Origin: Holophagales bacterium
Lineage (GTDB): Bacteria > Acidobacteriota > Thermoanaerobaculia > Multivoradales > Multivoraceae
DNA length: 64,000 nucleotides
Assembly (NCBI GenBank): GCA_009843505.1
Contig: VYDI01000034.1
Coordinates: forward strand, 620,001-684,000
Direction: 5' to 3'
Shown: piece by piece, positions 26,701 to 34,910 of the stretch
How the letters are laid out: each line of letters begins with the position of its first letter
How positions within the stretch are numbered: the stretch's first letter is position 1
Program-made: the position numbers and the translations under genes
The notes under the pieces: generated by a model
The model's input: only the letters and a program-made list of their open reading frames with translations
What the model was told of the DNA's origin: nothing
Databases searched by the model: none

Positions 26701-26720
26701 ACCCCCGGCCAGCACCTTGA
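23715..26720 (+). CDS. Membrane alkaline-phosphatase-superfamily hydrolase with C-terminal tandem modules
   Basis: A 1001-residue protein. Residues about 20-160 contain several hydrophobic segments. Residues about 170-590 are a sulfatase/phosphoethanolamine-transferase-like domain: VLVIFDEWSLTSIL (metal Asp), AAADVSELAVPAMLTG (likely nucleophile region), LHSMLPHVPWEYLPSGRRY and ITADHGVAFRPG. The remaining 400 residues are beta-rich and hold two copies of a module that begins with GWA and an Asp (QGWAVDRS near 761, EGWAADLE near 902). Each copy continues with a V-x-x-Y/F-x-x-G-x-x-F strand and ends in a GF segment. An earlier unit (near 610-690) with VALNGVIAATVKP may be related. The superfamily call is firm. 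The substrate, possibly a cell-surface lipid or glycan, is unknown. Confidence 0.75.
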   Translation: MSERQRPDRRDPKRPLVTGLATIAGLSSLAFAQPLYDLLRRAPEFFAIRDLSLVDLLMLVVLLAVVPTLVLGAPTLLARVLRPPWTRPAAAAATGLLTAIVGLQALHNLPAVATVPAAAIAGAAAAWAYLRFQGVRSFGLLLSAAVVIVPALLMIDPRVRQSAAFASRDVAVDETDTGARAPIVLVIFDEWSLTSILDRTGSIDRERLPNLAALADRATWYPNATAAADVSELAVPAMLTGSAARQGQLPTAAEHPVNLFTLLAASHDLYVAEPITSLCPPQLNLLAESRPPTRERVSLLVSDLTLVWLRLTLPSPWSDRLPEVTQTWSGFGRDAPRTAEAPPTDQPVPRALFHLSRTDRAAEFRRFVQAIGGPNERPGFYLLHSMLPHVPWEYLPSGRRYETPWGGVHGLEREVWSESPWPVLHHRKRYLLQVEFVDRLIGELVAHLEATGLFDRSLIAITADHGVAFRPGRSRRLLELTELEGGQPLDLASVPLVIKAPFQQQPAVHDAPVSLVGLARRILELAGADPNAALLPEGEPQQLAIAGKYAGDVEIAADRGSWRQGRVAELTALLGESNNPMTIGVRPQLHGRAAADLPVREGESAIEVDNAWVWDHVVPDQPVVPALVEGFLDQRRPPGDRDVAVALNGVIAATVKPHVGPDGSIRIAAVLPEAGLRAGLNQLDVFLVSDDGGDVELEHVRRARHPVYAISRDDRGRNDALVRRSRSALDATRDRFRIVRPDPEGLFGNLDGGFEVWSQLQGWAVDRSEPGGVLEVVAFLAGRPFGKSDVVLERPDVAEHHGDQHLQSGFLLRPPPGVSERQRFGAGEALAEALHREGVVAYAISRRGKATRLRFTYKPLERRRRGPETMPITDGRRLPVQAPGDGFDGSLDLVTSRGGATVIEGWAADLERRERPRQIVIYRDGQFLASTGANRERSDVATRHGDDRLLRTGFRATVPGAPDPATFAERHRVFALMLRGAAVELPLLAPAATAPDPRPAP

Positions 26721-26808
26721 CCAGCCGGTACAGGAACTCCTGCCAGCGCCGCCAACGCACCACCGCCGCCACGACTGTCGCCATCGGGAGCCTGGTCCTC
26801 ATCCGCGC

Positions 26809-26814
26809 TAATCT
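26809..26814 (+). promoter_or_regulatory. Putative -10 (TAATCT) with downstream AAGGAG
   Basis: TAATCT lies 29 nt upstream of ATG 26844. AAAAGGAG (26830-26837) is the strongest Shine-Dalgarno sequence I noticed in the window, 6 nt from the ATG. Confidence 0.45.
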
Positions 26815-26843
26815 ACGCGCAATCCCTCCAAAAGGAGATCGTC

Positions 26844-28709
26844 ATGCGCCAGACTGCCTCGGTCCTCGCGGCCATCGCCATCCTCTCGCTCGCCATGCTC
26901 GGCTGCTCCACCGGAGGCGGCGACGACGCAGGCGGCGGCGCGTTCGCGACCGGCGAAGCGCCGGCGCCGAATCCGCTCCGGGACGCCTACTTCGGCGACC
27001 TCCACGTCCACACGCGGTTCTCGTTCGACGCCTACCTGTTCCAGACCCGGACGAGTCCCGACGACGCCTACCGCTTCGCCAAGGGCGAGGCGATCCCCCA
27101 TCCGAGCGGCCAGCAGCTCCAGCTCCAGAGCGGAGCGTTCGATTTCCAGGCCGTTACGGACCACGGCATGTACCTTGGCGCAATGCCGGCGATGGACGAC
27201 ACCGGGAGCGCCCTCTACGAGACGACTCTCGGGGCGGATCTCCGAGGCGGCGGTGGCTTCGCCCGTGCCATCCAGGGGCTGCGCAGCGGCGAGTTCGCCG
27301 CGCTGCCGGCCGACGCCGTGGACCTGGCCGCCCGCACCGCGTGGCAGGAGATCATCGATGCCGCGGAGGCCCACAACGACCCGGGCAACTTCACGACCTT
27401 CGTCGGCTACGAGTACACGACCTCGTCGGACGACCGAGGCAACCTGCACCGCAACGTCATCTTCAAGGGGAGCAACGTGCCGCCCAAGCCGTTCGCCTCG
27501 ACCGATTCGCGGAACCCTGAAGACCTCTGGCGCTGGCTCGACGGCCTGCGTGAGGCAGACATCGAGGGCCTCGCCATTCCGCACAACTCGAACGGCAGCA
27601 ACGGCCACATGTTCAAGCTGGAGACGGTGGGCGGTGAACCCCTCGATGCCGCGTACGCCGACCTGAGGATGCGCAACGAGCCCCTGGTCGAGATGACGCA
27701 GGTCAAGGGCACCTCGGAAACCCATCCGCTGCTGTCGCCGAACGACGAGTGGGGCGAGTTCGAGATCTTCCCCTACCGGATCGCCACCACGCTCTACAGC
27801 GAACCGAAGGGCAGCTACGTTCGCGAGGCCTACCTGAACGGTCTCGTGCTTCAGGAAACACAGGGCTTCAATCCGTTCCGTTTCGGCGTGGTCGGCGCGA
27901 CCGACACCCATAACTCGGCCGGCACGCCGGAGGAGGACAACTTCCACGGCAAGGTCGGCGTCGGCGACGGAACCGGCCAGGGCCGCGGCTCGGTGCCGCT
28001 CGACGAACCGACCGAAGACGGTGAGCGGTACGCCCAGAACAGCTTCAAGTACTGGGGCGGCTCGGGTCTGGCCGGTGTCTGGGCCGAGGAGAACACCCGC
28101 GACTCGATCTACGAGGCCTTCCGGCGCAAGGAGACGTTCGCGACCAGCGGCCCGCGGATGCGCATCCGTTTCTTCGCCGGCTACGGCTACGCGGATGACC
28201 TGACCTCCGACCCGGAGATGGTCGCCGCCGCCTACGACGGCGGCGTGCCGATGGGCGGCGATCTCGTCGCGGACGAGGGCAGGAGTCCGCGTTTCCTGGT
28301 CTGGGCGGCGCGGGACGCGGACAGCGCCCCGCTCCAGCGCCTCCAGATGGTCAAGGCCTGGGTCGAAGGCGGCGAGCCGCGTGAACAGGTCGTAGACATC
28401 GCCTGCGCCGATGGCGGGGTCCCGTCCGGCGAACCGCTCCGCTGCCCGGACAACGGCGCCGCGGTCGATCTGACGGACTGCAGCATCTCGAAGGATTTGG
28501 GCGCCGCCGAACTCTCCTCCCTGTGGACCGACCCGGACTTCGACGCCGCGAAGCACGCCGTGTACTACGTCCGCGTGCTGGAGAACCCGACCTGCCGCTG
28601 GTCGACCTGGGACGCGCTCCGCGCCGGTGTCGAGCCGAATCCCGACATGCCGTCGACGATCCAGGAGCGCGCCTGGTCGTCGCCGATCTGGTACGTGCCC
28701 GGCGACTAG
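26844..28709 (+). CDS. DUF3604-family lipoprotein
   Basis: A 621-residue exported lipoprotein (lipobox MLGC, Cys21). The body matches the DUF3604 family: AYFGDLHVHTRFSFDAYLFQ at the N terminus, FQAVTDHGMYLGAMPAMD, FVGYEYTTSSDDRGNLHRN, GVVGATDTHNSAGTPEEDNF, and a C-terminal AWSSPIWY. The HxH near the start and the later conserved His/Asp residues resemble PHP/amidohydrolase metal sites, so a metal-dependent hydrolase is likely, but the family has no established reaction that I know. Start ATG follows an AAGGAG site at good spacing. Confidence 0.85.
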   Translation: MRQTASVLAAIAILSLAMLGCSTGGGDDAGGGAFATGEAPAPNPLRDAYFGDLHVHTRFSFDAYLFQTRTSPDDAYRFAKGEAIPHPSGQQLQLQSGAFDFQAVTDHGMYLGAMPAMDDTGSALYETTLGADLRGGGGFARAIQGLRSGEFAALPADAVDLAARTAWQEIIDAAEAHNDPGNFTTFVGYEYTTSSDDRGNLHRNVIFKGSNVPPKPFASTDSRNPEDLWRWLDGLREADIEGLAIPHNSNGSNGHMFKLETVGGEPLDAAYADLRMRNEPLVEMTQVKGTSETHPLLSPNDEWGEFEIFPYRIATTLYSEPKGSYVREAYLNGLVLQETQGFNPFRFGVVGATDTHNSAGTPEEDNFHGKVGVGDGTGQGRGSVPLDEPTEDGERYAQNSFKYWGGSGLAGVWAEENTRDSIYEAFRRKETFATSGPRMRIRFFAGYGYADDLTSDPEMVAAAYDGGVPMGGDLVADEGRSPRFLVWAARDADSAPLQRLQMVKAWVEGGEPREQVVDIACADGGVPSGEPLRCPDNGAAVDLTDCSISKDLGAAELSSLWTDPDFDAAKHAVYYVRVLENPTCRWSTWDALRAGVEPNPDMPSTIQERAWSSPIWYVPGD

Positions 28710-28720
28710 GGAGGCCGTTC

Positions 28721-28726
28721 TAAACT
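28721..28726 (+). promoter_or_regulatory. Putative -10 (TAAACT) of the paralogue pair
   Basis: TAAACT lies 39 nt upstream of ATG 28766, with GGGAGGGG (28753-28760) as ribosome-binding site just before the ATG. Confidence 0.4.
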
Positions 28727-28765
28727 GGCCCGCGTATGGAACGAAGTCGGCTGGGAGGGGCTCGC

Positions 28766-29833
28766 ATGAGCATCAAGGGAAGAACCCGCATTGCCTTCAT
28801 CCTCACTCTCGCCGTCGGCGCCGGCGGAGCCGCGGCAGGGGACGACATCCCCAGAACCCCAAACGGCAAACCCGACTTCTCCGGCAACTACGACATCAGC
28901 TCGCTGACGCCGGTGCAGCGGAGTACCGAGTTGGGCGAACGCCTGACCCTGACGGAATCCGAAGCCGAGGAGATCCGGCTGCGGGAGGTTCGCAACATCG
29001 AAACCAGGTCGCAGGCGAGCGACCCTGATCGGACAGCGCCTCCGGTCGGCGGCAGCGTCGGCGGCTACAACTACTTCTTCATGGACCGGGGCACGTCGGC
29101 GGTCAGGGTCGACGGGAAGTACCGCACCTCCCTCCTGGTCGCCCCTCCGAACGGCCGCTTTCCACCCCTGACCGAGCGTGGAGAAGCGCGGCGAAACGGA
29201 CTCTACGGATTCTCGAAGCGGAACACCGGGCCGGCGTGGTGGCGCGACCGCGTAGTCGGTCCCTATGACGGCCCGGAGTCGCTGTCGATCGCCGACCGCT
29301 GCCTGTTCTCGCTCGAGGCGACGATCCCGATCTACCCCAAGAACTACAACAACATCAAGACGATCGTGCAGACCGACACACACTTGATGGTGCTGATCGA
29401 GTGGATGCACTACGCGCGGGTCATCCCGATCAGCGCCTCGAGGGAGGAAGCTCGACACCTGCCGCCCGAGATTCGCTCCCGCGCCGGCGACTCGGTCGCC
29501 TGGTGGGACGGCGACACCCTGGTCGTCGACACGACGAACTTCCTGGAAGAGAAGTGGATCGCGACGACACTGTTCGGCGAGCCGTCCCCGCCGGCCGACC
29601 AGCATGTCGTCGAGCGCTTTTCCTTCCAGGACGCTGAAACCATCCTCTACCGGTTCACGCTCGAGAGCGGAGACTGGGAGACGCCCTACAGTGGCGAGTA
29701 CACCTGGCCCGCGACGGACGACAAGCTCTACGAATTCGCCTGCCACGAGGGCAACTACGCGACCGGCAACACCCTGCGAGGAGCACGTCTCGAGGAACGG
29801 CAGGTCGCGGCCCAAAGCGGCGGCGCCCGATGA
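28766..29833 (+). CDS. Secreted protein of unknown function, family paralogue 2
   Basis: A 355-residue protein with a signal peptide (cleavage near AAAGDD). It is clearly paralogous to the next gene over its whole length and more distantly to the gene at 2057. Conserved blocks include GKPDFSGNYDIS, GGYNYFFMDRGTSAV, PPNGRFPPLTERG, a DRC segment, YNNIKTIVQTD, WMHYARVIPI, DGDTLVVDTTNF, QHVVERFSFQD and YEFACHEGNYATGN. I do not know its function. Start ATG 28766 is chosen because it matches the paralogue start (MSI...) and has GGGAGGGG 5 nt upstream; the ATG at 28736 has neither. The stop overlaps the next start (ATGA). Confidence 0.7.
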   Translation: MSIKGRTRIAFILTLAVGAGGAAAGDDIPRTPNGKPDFSGNYDISSLTPVQRSTELGERLTLTESEAEEIRLREVRNIETRSQASDPDRTAPPVGGSVGGYNYFFMDRGTSAVRVDGKYRTSLLVAPPNGRFPPLTERGEARRNGLYGFSKRNTGPAWWRDRVVGPYDGPESLSIADRCLFSLEATIPIYPKNYNNIKTIVQTDTHLMVLIEWMHYARVIPISASREEARHLPPEIRSRAGDSVAWWDGDTLVVDTTNFLEEKWIATTLFGEPSPPADQHVVERFSFQDAETILYRFTLESGDWETPYSGEYTWPATDDKLYEFACHEGNYATGNTLRGARLEERQVAAQSGGAR

Positions 29834-30891
29834 GCATCTCGAGAGCTATCCGGGTCGCATGCGCTTTCACTCTCGCGACCGGAATCGCCGCTGCCGCCGC
29901 GGCGGACGGCATCCCCAGAACGTCCGGCGGAAAGCCCGATTTCTCCGGCAACTACGACATCAGCACCCTGACGCCCATCGAGCGCAGCCCCGAACTTGGT
30001 CATCGCCTTCACCTGACCGAGGACGAGGCGGAGCGGATCCGGTCGCAGGAAGCAGCGAGGATCGACCTCACGTCGCGGGCCAGTGATCCGGACCGCGACG
30101 CCCCGCCCGCGGGCGCCAGCGTCGGCGGCTACAACTACTTCTTCATGGACCGCGGCACGTCGGCGGTCAAGGTCGGCGGGCGGTACCGGACCTCCCTCAT
30201 CGTCGATCCGCCTAACGGCCGCTTCCCGCCGCTGACGGAGCGCGGAAAGGCGCGCCGCGAAGGCGTCTACGGGTTCTTCCTCCAGAACCAGGGCAGGGCG
30301 TGGTGGCGGGACCGCGAAGCGGGCCCCTACGACAACCCGGAGTCGCTGTCGATTGCCGATCGCTGCATCTTCTCGCTCGAAGGGACCATCCCGATCTACC
30401 CGAAGTTCTACAACAACCTGAAGACCGTCGTGCAGACCGACAGCCACCTGATGATCCTGATCGAGTGGATGCACTACGCGCGGATCATCCCGATCAGCCC
30501 GTCCCGGGAAGCGGCACGCCACGCACCGCCCGGATACCGCTCGCGGGCCGGCGATTCCGTGGCGTGGTGGGAAGGCGACACGCTGGTCGTCGAGACGACC
30601 AACTTCCAGGAAGAGAACTGGGTGACCTTCGCCCTCTACGGCGACCCTTCGCCGCCCGCCGACCAACACGTCGTCGAGCGCTTCTCGTTCCAGGACGGGG
30701 ACACCGTCCTCTACCGGTTCACCGTCGAGAACGGTGACTGGGAAGCGCCCTACACCGTCGAGTACACCTGGCCCGCGACGGACGACAAGCTCTACGAGTA
30801 CGCCTGCCACGAGGGGAACTACTCCCTCGGGAATACGCTGCGCGGAGCGCGCCTTGAAGAGAGGGAAGTCGAAGCGCGAACGGGCGGCTAG
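29830..30891 (+). CDS. Secreted protein of unknown function, family paralogue 3
   Basis: A 353-residue protein with a signal peptide (hydrophobic to about residue 26). It is a tandem duplicate of the preceding gene, sharing nearly every conserved block in the same order, including GKPDFSGNYDIS, GGYNYFFMDRGTSAV, PPNGRFPPLTERG, QHVVERFSFQD and YACHEGNYSLGNTLRGAR. Its ATG lies in an ATGA overlap with the upstream stop, so the two are translated together and may form a complex. No catalytic motif that I recognise is present. The invariant DRC cysteine and the CHEGNY cysteine could pair as a disulfide in the periplasm; that is inference. Confidence 0.7.
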   Translation: MSISRAIRVACAFTLATGIAAAAAADGIPRTSGGKPDFSGNYDISTLTPIERSPELGHRLHLTEDEAERIRSQEAARIDLTSRASDPDRDAPPAGASVGGYNYFFMDRGTSAVKVGGRYRTSLIVDPPNGRFPPLTERGKARREGVYGFFLQNQGRAWWRDREAGPYDNPESLSIADRCIFSLEGTIPIYPKFYNNLKTVVQTDSHLMILIEWMHYARIIPISPSREAARHAPPGYRSRAGDSVAWWEGDTLVVETTNFQEENWVTFALYGDPSPPADQHVVERFSFQDGDTVLYRFTVENGDWEAPYTVEYTWPATDDKLYEYACHEGNYSLGNTLRGARLEEREVEARTGG

Positions 30892-30939
30892 TCCGCTCGG
30901 CAAGAACAACCGGACCCACTATCGAGGGGAGGCGTGTGT

Positions 30940-32667
30940 ATGTCCGAGGTTCAGTGGAATCGCGAAGGCGGCCGTGCTTTGAGCAGACTGCGCCTGCGGC
31001 ACCTCCTGATCAGCCTCTGCGGCATCGCTCTCGCAGCGGCGCCGGCGGCCGGCCAATCGGGTGTCCTGGACGCGATGAAGGCGGAGCTCGACCGCTCCAT
31101 GGAGCTGCTCGGCGAGGAGGAGACGCCGCCGTACTTTCTGAGCTACGAGATCTCGGAAAGCCGGAGCGCGTCCGCCTCGGCCTCGTTCGGAGCTCTCACC
31201 GGCAGCGATGAGCGTCACGAGCGTTTGCTCGACATCGACCTCCGCGTCGGCGACTACTCCCTGGACAACACCCGACCCATCCGCGACACCTTCAGCTCGC
31301 TGTCCTTCCTTCGCACCGGCCGAACCCGGATGCCCGTCGACGACGATGCGGCAGCGATTCGAAGCATCCTGTGGAGCGAAACCGACAGGCAGTACAAACG
31401 CGCCCTGGAGCAACTCACCCAGGTGAAGACGAACGTGCAGGTCAAGGTCGAGGCCGAGGACCAGTCCGACGACTTCTCTCGCGAGACCCCGTCCAAGGCC
31501 GTCGACGAGCCCCGGCCCGTTGAGTACGACCGCGCCGAATGGGAAGACAGGGTCAGGCGCTACTCGGCACCGTTCGCCGAACATGGCGAGTTCCTGCGGG
31601 CCTCGGCATCCCTTACCGCCGGCACGGATACGCGCTGGTTCGTCAACAGCGAGGGCTCCGAGATCCAGACCTCGGAAACCAGGTACCGTCTCTTTGTCTC
31701 GGCCATGACAAAGGCCGACGACGGCATGGAACTGCCGCTCTACAAGAGCTACAGCTCCTTCACGCTCGACGGACTACCGGACGACGAGACCGTCCAGCGG
31801 GACGTCCGGAAGATGATCGAGATCCTCCTGGCCCTGCGCGAAGCCCCGCTCGTGGAGCCGTACACCGGTCCGGCGATCCTGTCCGGCGAAGCCAGCGGCG
31901 TCTTCTTCCACGAGATCCTGGGACACCGGCTCGAGGGTCATCGCCTGAAGGAAGCCGACGACAGCCAGACGTTCCGCGATCAACTGAACGAGCGTGTCCT
32001 GCCGGAGAGCTTCTCCGTGCATTTCGATCCGACGATCAGGACCTACGGGCCCTCCGACCTGGTCGGCAGCTATCGCTACGACAACCAGGGCGTCGCGGCT
32101 CGCCGGGTGACCGCGATCGACAAGGGAGTCCTCAAGAACTTCCTGATGTCCCGCTCTCCCATCGACGGCTTCCCGAGTTCCAACGGCCACGGCCGCAAGC
32201 AGCCCGGTCGCAAGCCGGTGGCCAGACAGTCGAACCTGATCGTCGAAGTATCCGATCCGCTGACGAGCGAAGAGTTGACGGAGAGATTCGTCGAAGCGAT
32301 CGAGGCAGCGGAGAGACCGTTCGGACTTCGCATCGAGGAGATCCAGGGCGGCTTCACCTTCACGGGACGGATGATGCCGAACTCCTTCAACGTCACGCCG
32401 CTGCTCGTCTACCGCGTCTATCCGGACGGCCGCGAGGAGCTGGTGCGCGGGGTCGACCTGATCGGTACACCCCTCACGACGTTCAGTCGCGTGGTCGCGG
32501 CCGACGACACGATCGGCGTGTTCAACGGCTTCTGCGGCGCCGAGTCGGGCATGGTGCCGGTGTCCGCCGCAGCACCGTCGATCCTGGTATCCCAGATCGA
32601 GGTGCAGAAGAAGGAGAAGTCCCAGGATCGACCACCCCTCCTGCCCGCTCCTGTGGGGGACTTCTAG
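30940..32667 (+). CDS. Secreted TldD-like metalloprotease, active-site subunit
   Basis: A 575-residue protein with an N-terminal signal peptide (hydrophobic LLISLCGIALAAAPAAG) and a TldD/PmbA-fold body. The zinc motif HEILGH (H324, E325, H329; HExxxH) sits in GVFFHEILGHRLEGHRL, as in TldD. Later family features are GSYRYDNQGVAARRV, GVLKNFLMSR and GGFTFTGRMMPNSF. Cytoplasmic TldD works with TldE/PmbA to trim peptides such as microcins. This version appears to act outside the cytoplasm. Start ATG 30940 is preferred over GTG 30934 because of GAGGGGA at 30924-30930. The next gene, a motif-less paralogue, starts 2 bp after the stop. Confidence 0.85.
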   Translation: MSEVQWNREGGRALSRLRLRHLLISLCGIALAAAPAAGQSGVLDAMKAELDRSMELLGEEETPPYFLSYEISESRSASASASFGALTGSDERHERLLDIDLRVGDYSLDNTRPIRDTFSSLSFLRTGRTRMPVDDDAAAIRSILWSETDRQYKRALEQLTQVKTNVQVKVEAEDQSDDFSRETPSKAVDEPRPVEYDRAEWEDRVRRYSAPFAEHGEFLRASASLTAGTDTRWFVNSEGSEIQTSETRYRLFVSAMTKADDGMELPLYKSYSSFTLDGLPDDETVQRDVRKMIEILLALREAPLVEPYTGPAILSGEASGVFFHEILGHRLEGHRLKEADDSQTFRDQLNERVLPESFSVHFDPTIRTYGPSDLVGSYRYDNQGVAARRVTAIDKGVLKNFLMSRSPIDGFPSSNGHGRKQPGRKPVARQSNLIVEVSDPLTSEELTERFVEAIEAAERPFGLRIEEIQGGFTFTGRMMPNSFNVTPLLVYRVYPDGREELVRGVDLIGTPLTTFSRVVAADDTIGVFNGFCGAESGMVPVSAAAPSILVSQIEVQKKEKSQDRPPLLPAPVGDF

Positions 32668-32669
32668 AC

Positions 32670-34472
32670 ATGCGCCTGTCCTTGCTTAAGCGCAGGTCGC
32701 CGCTAGCGCCGACCACTCTTCTGGCCGCGTTCGTGACCCTGTCACTCGTCCCGCTCCCCGCGGTGAACGCTCAGGAAGAAGCCCAACTCAACGTGATCAT
32801 GCAGGCGATGCGCGACGAACTGGCGCGCAGCACCGAGCAACTCGAGCTGGAGGGACTCGAAAGGCCGTACTTCCTCGCGTACACCGTGCGGGAAACCGAA
32901 CAGTTGAACGCCGCCGGGAGCTTCGGGGCACTGCTGTCGAGTTCGGAAGACAAGAGCCGGCGACTGAGCGTCGAAGTGCGCGTCGGCGATCCGTCCTTCG
33001 ACAACACGAACTTCGGCTCGATGTCCCTCTTCCCGTCGAGCCTGGCGTCGGGGGGGTTCCTGCCGCTGGAGAACGACTACCGGGAGATCCGGCGGCAGAT
33101 CTGGCTCGCCACGGACCAGGCATACAAGGCCGCACTGGAGTCGCTGGCCGAGAAACGCGCGGTGCTCCAGAACGAAACGCGGGCCGAGGACATCGCCGAC
33201 TTCTCATCGGAAGAGCAGTTCGCGTACTTCGACCAGGCCGACCCCGACCTCCCGTCCCGAGCGGCGCTCGAACAACGCGCCCGGGACCTTTCCGCGGCGT
33301 TCAGGGACCTGCCCGAGATCTTCAGTTCGAACGTCTCGGCCTCGGCGGGCAACCGGCGCACCTACTACCTCAACAGTGAGGGAACCGCGTTCATCCGGTC
33401 CGACCCGACCGCTTCGATCGTCGTCGAGGCGCGCACCCAGGCCACGGACGGTACGGTTCTGAACGACTCCGTCGCGGCCCGCGGTCGTTCCTGGGACGAC
33501 ATCAGCGACCAGGACGATCTGGAACCGCGTATTGCCGCCATGGGCGCCAATCTGACCGCACGACGATCTGCCGAGGGCCTCGATCGATACAGCGGCCCCG
33601 TGCTCTTCGAAGGTCAGGCCGCCGCCGAACTGTTCGCTCAGGTGCTGGTGCCCAGGCTGCTGGGGAACCGCGTACCCGACGCCGAACCGAACTTCGCGCG
33701 CATGCTGCAACAGAGCCGCAACCCCTTCCTCGACCGGATCGGGGCCAGGGTCCTGCCTCGATTCCTCAACATTCACGATGACCCCTCAGCCGACGGCGAC
33801 GGCTTCCTCGGCGGCTACCCTGTCGACGACGACGGCGTCGAGGCAAGGTCGAAGGCCCTGGTCGAGAACGGCATCCTGAAGTCTCTGCTCACCTCCCGGA
33901 ATCCGGTCCCGGGAATCGAGAAGAGCACCGCGAACCGGCGCGGCGATGGTCCAGCGCCAAGCAACCTGATCGTCAGCTCGCGCAGCGACATGAACGATGA
34001 AGAACTCCACGCCGAGTTCATGCTGCTCGTCGAAGAGCGCGGAACCGACTACGGCATCGTCGTGCGCCGCATGGGCAGGCCCGAGGCGGGGGCCGGTCCG
34101 GCGTCGGGCTTGAGCCTCCTCCGCTCGGGACCCCGGACAGGTCCGGGGCTGGGCAACACCAGCCTCGCCTACAAGGTCTTCCCGGACGGCCGGGAGGAAC
34201 TGATTCCCAAGGCGGAGCTGGTCGCCGTCACCGAGGCAGCGTTCCGCGACATCGTGGCCGTGTCCGGTACCTCGACCGTGTACAGCTTCCCCCACACGCC
34301 CGCCGGTGGATTGATCCCGTCATTCCTGGCGGGCGCGTTCAGTGCCCTCGGTCTCGGTGAAGTCGTCTCGGTCTCGATCCCCGATCTGCTGTTCGAGGAG
34401 CTGAGCCTGCGCAAACCGTCCGGAAACGTCCCCCACCTGCCGGTGGCGAACCACCCTTCCTTCGACCCCTAG
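32670..34472 (+). CDS. Secreted TldE-like paralogue without zinc motif
   Basis: A 600-residue protein with a signal peptide (cleavage after about VNAQ) and the same fold as its upstream neighbour, as shown by RPYFLAYTVRETE/PPYFLSYEISESR, the FGALL/FGALT block and the shared RVGDPSFDNT/RVGDYSLDNT block. Where the partner has HEILGH, this protein reads ELFAQVLVPRLLG, so the zinc site is lost. This mirrors the classic TldD (active) and TldE (inactive) heterodimer. It starts 2 bp after the partner stop at ATG 32670. The long upstream extension of the reading frame lies inside the partner gene and is not coding. Conserved GGYPVDDDGVEARSKALVENG keeps the other core strand. Confidence 0.8.
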   Translation: MRLSLLKRRSPLAPTTLLAAFVTLSLVPLPAVNAQEEAQLNVIMQAMRDELARSTEQLELEGLERPYFLAYTVRETEQLNAAGSFGALLSSSEDKSRRLSVEVRVGDPSFDNTNFGSMSLFPSSLASGGFLPLENDYREIRRQIWLATDQAYKAALESLAEKRAVLQNETRAEDIADFSSEEQFAYFDQADPDLPSRAALEQRARDLSAAFRDLPEIFSSNVSASAGNRRTYYLNSEGTAFIRSDPTASIVVEARTQATDGTVLNDSVAARGRSWDDISDQDDLEPRIAAMGANLTARRSAEGLDRYSGPVLFEGQAAAELFAQVLVPRLLGNRVPDAEPNFARMLQQSRNPFLDRIGARVLPRFLNIHDDPSADGDGFLGGYPVDDDGVEARSKALVENGILKSLLTSRNPVPGIEKSTANRRGDGPAPSNLIVSSRSDMNDEELHAEFMLLVEERGTDYGIVVRRMGRPEAGAGPASGLSLLRSGPRTGPGLGNTSLAYKVFPDGREELIPKAELVAVTEAAFRDIVAVSGTSTVYSFPHTPAGGLIPSFLAGAFSALGLGEVVSVSIPDLLFEELSLRKPSGNVPHLPVANHPSFDP

Positions 34473-34483
34473 CGGCCAGGCGG

Positions 34484-34894
34484 CTAGCTCAACCCCCACA
34501 ACGCGGACGTCGCGAACTCCAGGCTGTTTCCGTCTGGATCGCGAAAGTAGATGGACCGCCCCCGGCTGCCACCCCAGTCGATCTCCTGCTCGACCGGAAC
34601 GCCGTGGCTTTCGAGACGAGCCCGCCAGAGGTCGATCTCTTCCTCCGACACCCCGAACGCAAGATGACCGGGTCCGTGGGCTCCGTGGAGTCCGAGACCA
34701 CGCGGGGTCAAGTCCGGGTCGGAGGTCGCGTCCGGATTGAAGAGGAGGACCATGTGGCTGCCGCAGCGGAGGAAGACATGCCTGCCTTCGAGCTTCGAGT
34801 GGAGCGTGAGTCCGAGGATCTGGGTGTAGAAGGTCTCGGCCGCGTCGAGATCGTCAACGTAGAGGCAGGCCTCGAGGACAGAGTCGAGTTTCAT
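34484..34894 (-). CDS. VOC (glyoxalase/dioxygenase fold) protein
   Basis: A 136-residue single VOC unit with two beta-alpha-beta-beta-beta modules. The first module starts VLEACLYVDDLDAAETFYTQILGL. The second has GPGHLAFGVSEEEIDLWRARL and ends with IYFRDPDGNSLEFAT. The His in GPGHLAF and the Glu in SLEFAT are the expected metal ligands of glyoxalase-like dimers. The function may be glyoxalase, dioxygenase or resistance; the sequence does not decide. The ATG lies 16 bp beyond the stop of the CoA-transferase gene on the same strand. Confidence 0.85.
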   Translation of the reverse strand: MKLDSVLEACLYVDDLDAAETFYTQILGLTLHSKLEGRHVFLRCGSHMVLLFNPDATSDPDLTPRGLGLHGAHGPGHLAFGVSEEEIDLWRARLESHGVPVEQEIDWGGSRGRSIYFRDPDGNSLEFATSALWGLS

Positions 34895-34902
34895 CCCGTG
34901 CC

Positions 34903-34908
34903 ACCCTA
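34903..34908 (-). promoter_or_regulatory. Putative -10 (TAGGGT), leaderless arrangement
   Basis: TAGGGT on the minus strand ends 8 nt before ATG 34894 of the VOC gene, in the 16-bp gap after the CoA-transferase gene. Confidence 0.4.
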
Positions 34909-34910
34909 CG

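Noticed and set aside
30934..30939. GTG 30934 as start of the TldD-like gene
   Set aside because: It lies only 3 nt from the GAGGGGA ribosome-binding site; ATG 30940 has normal spacing.
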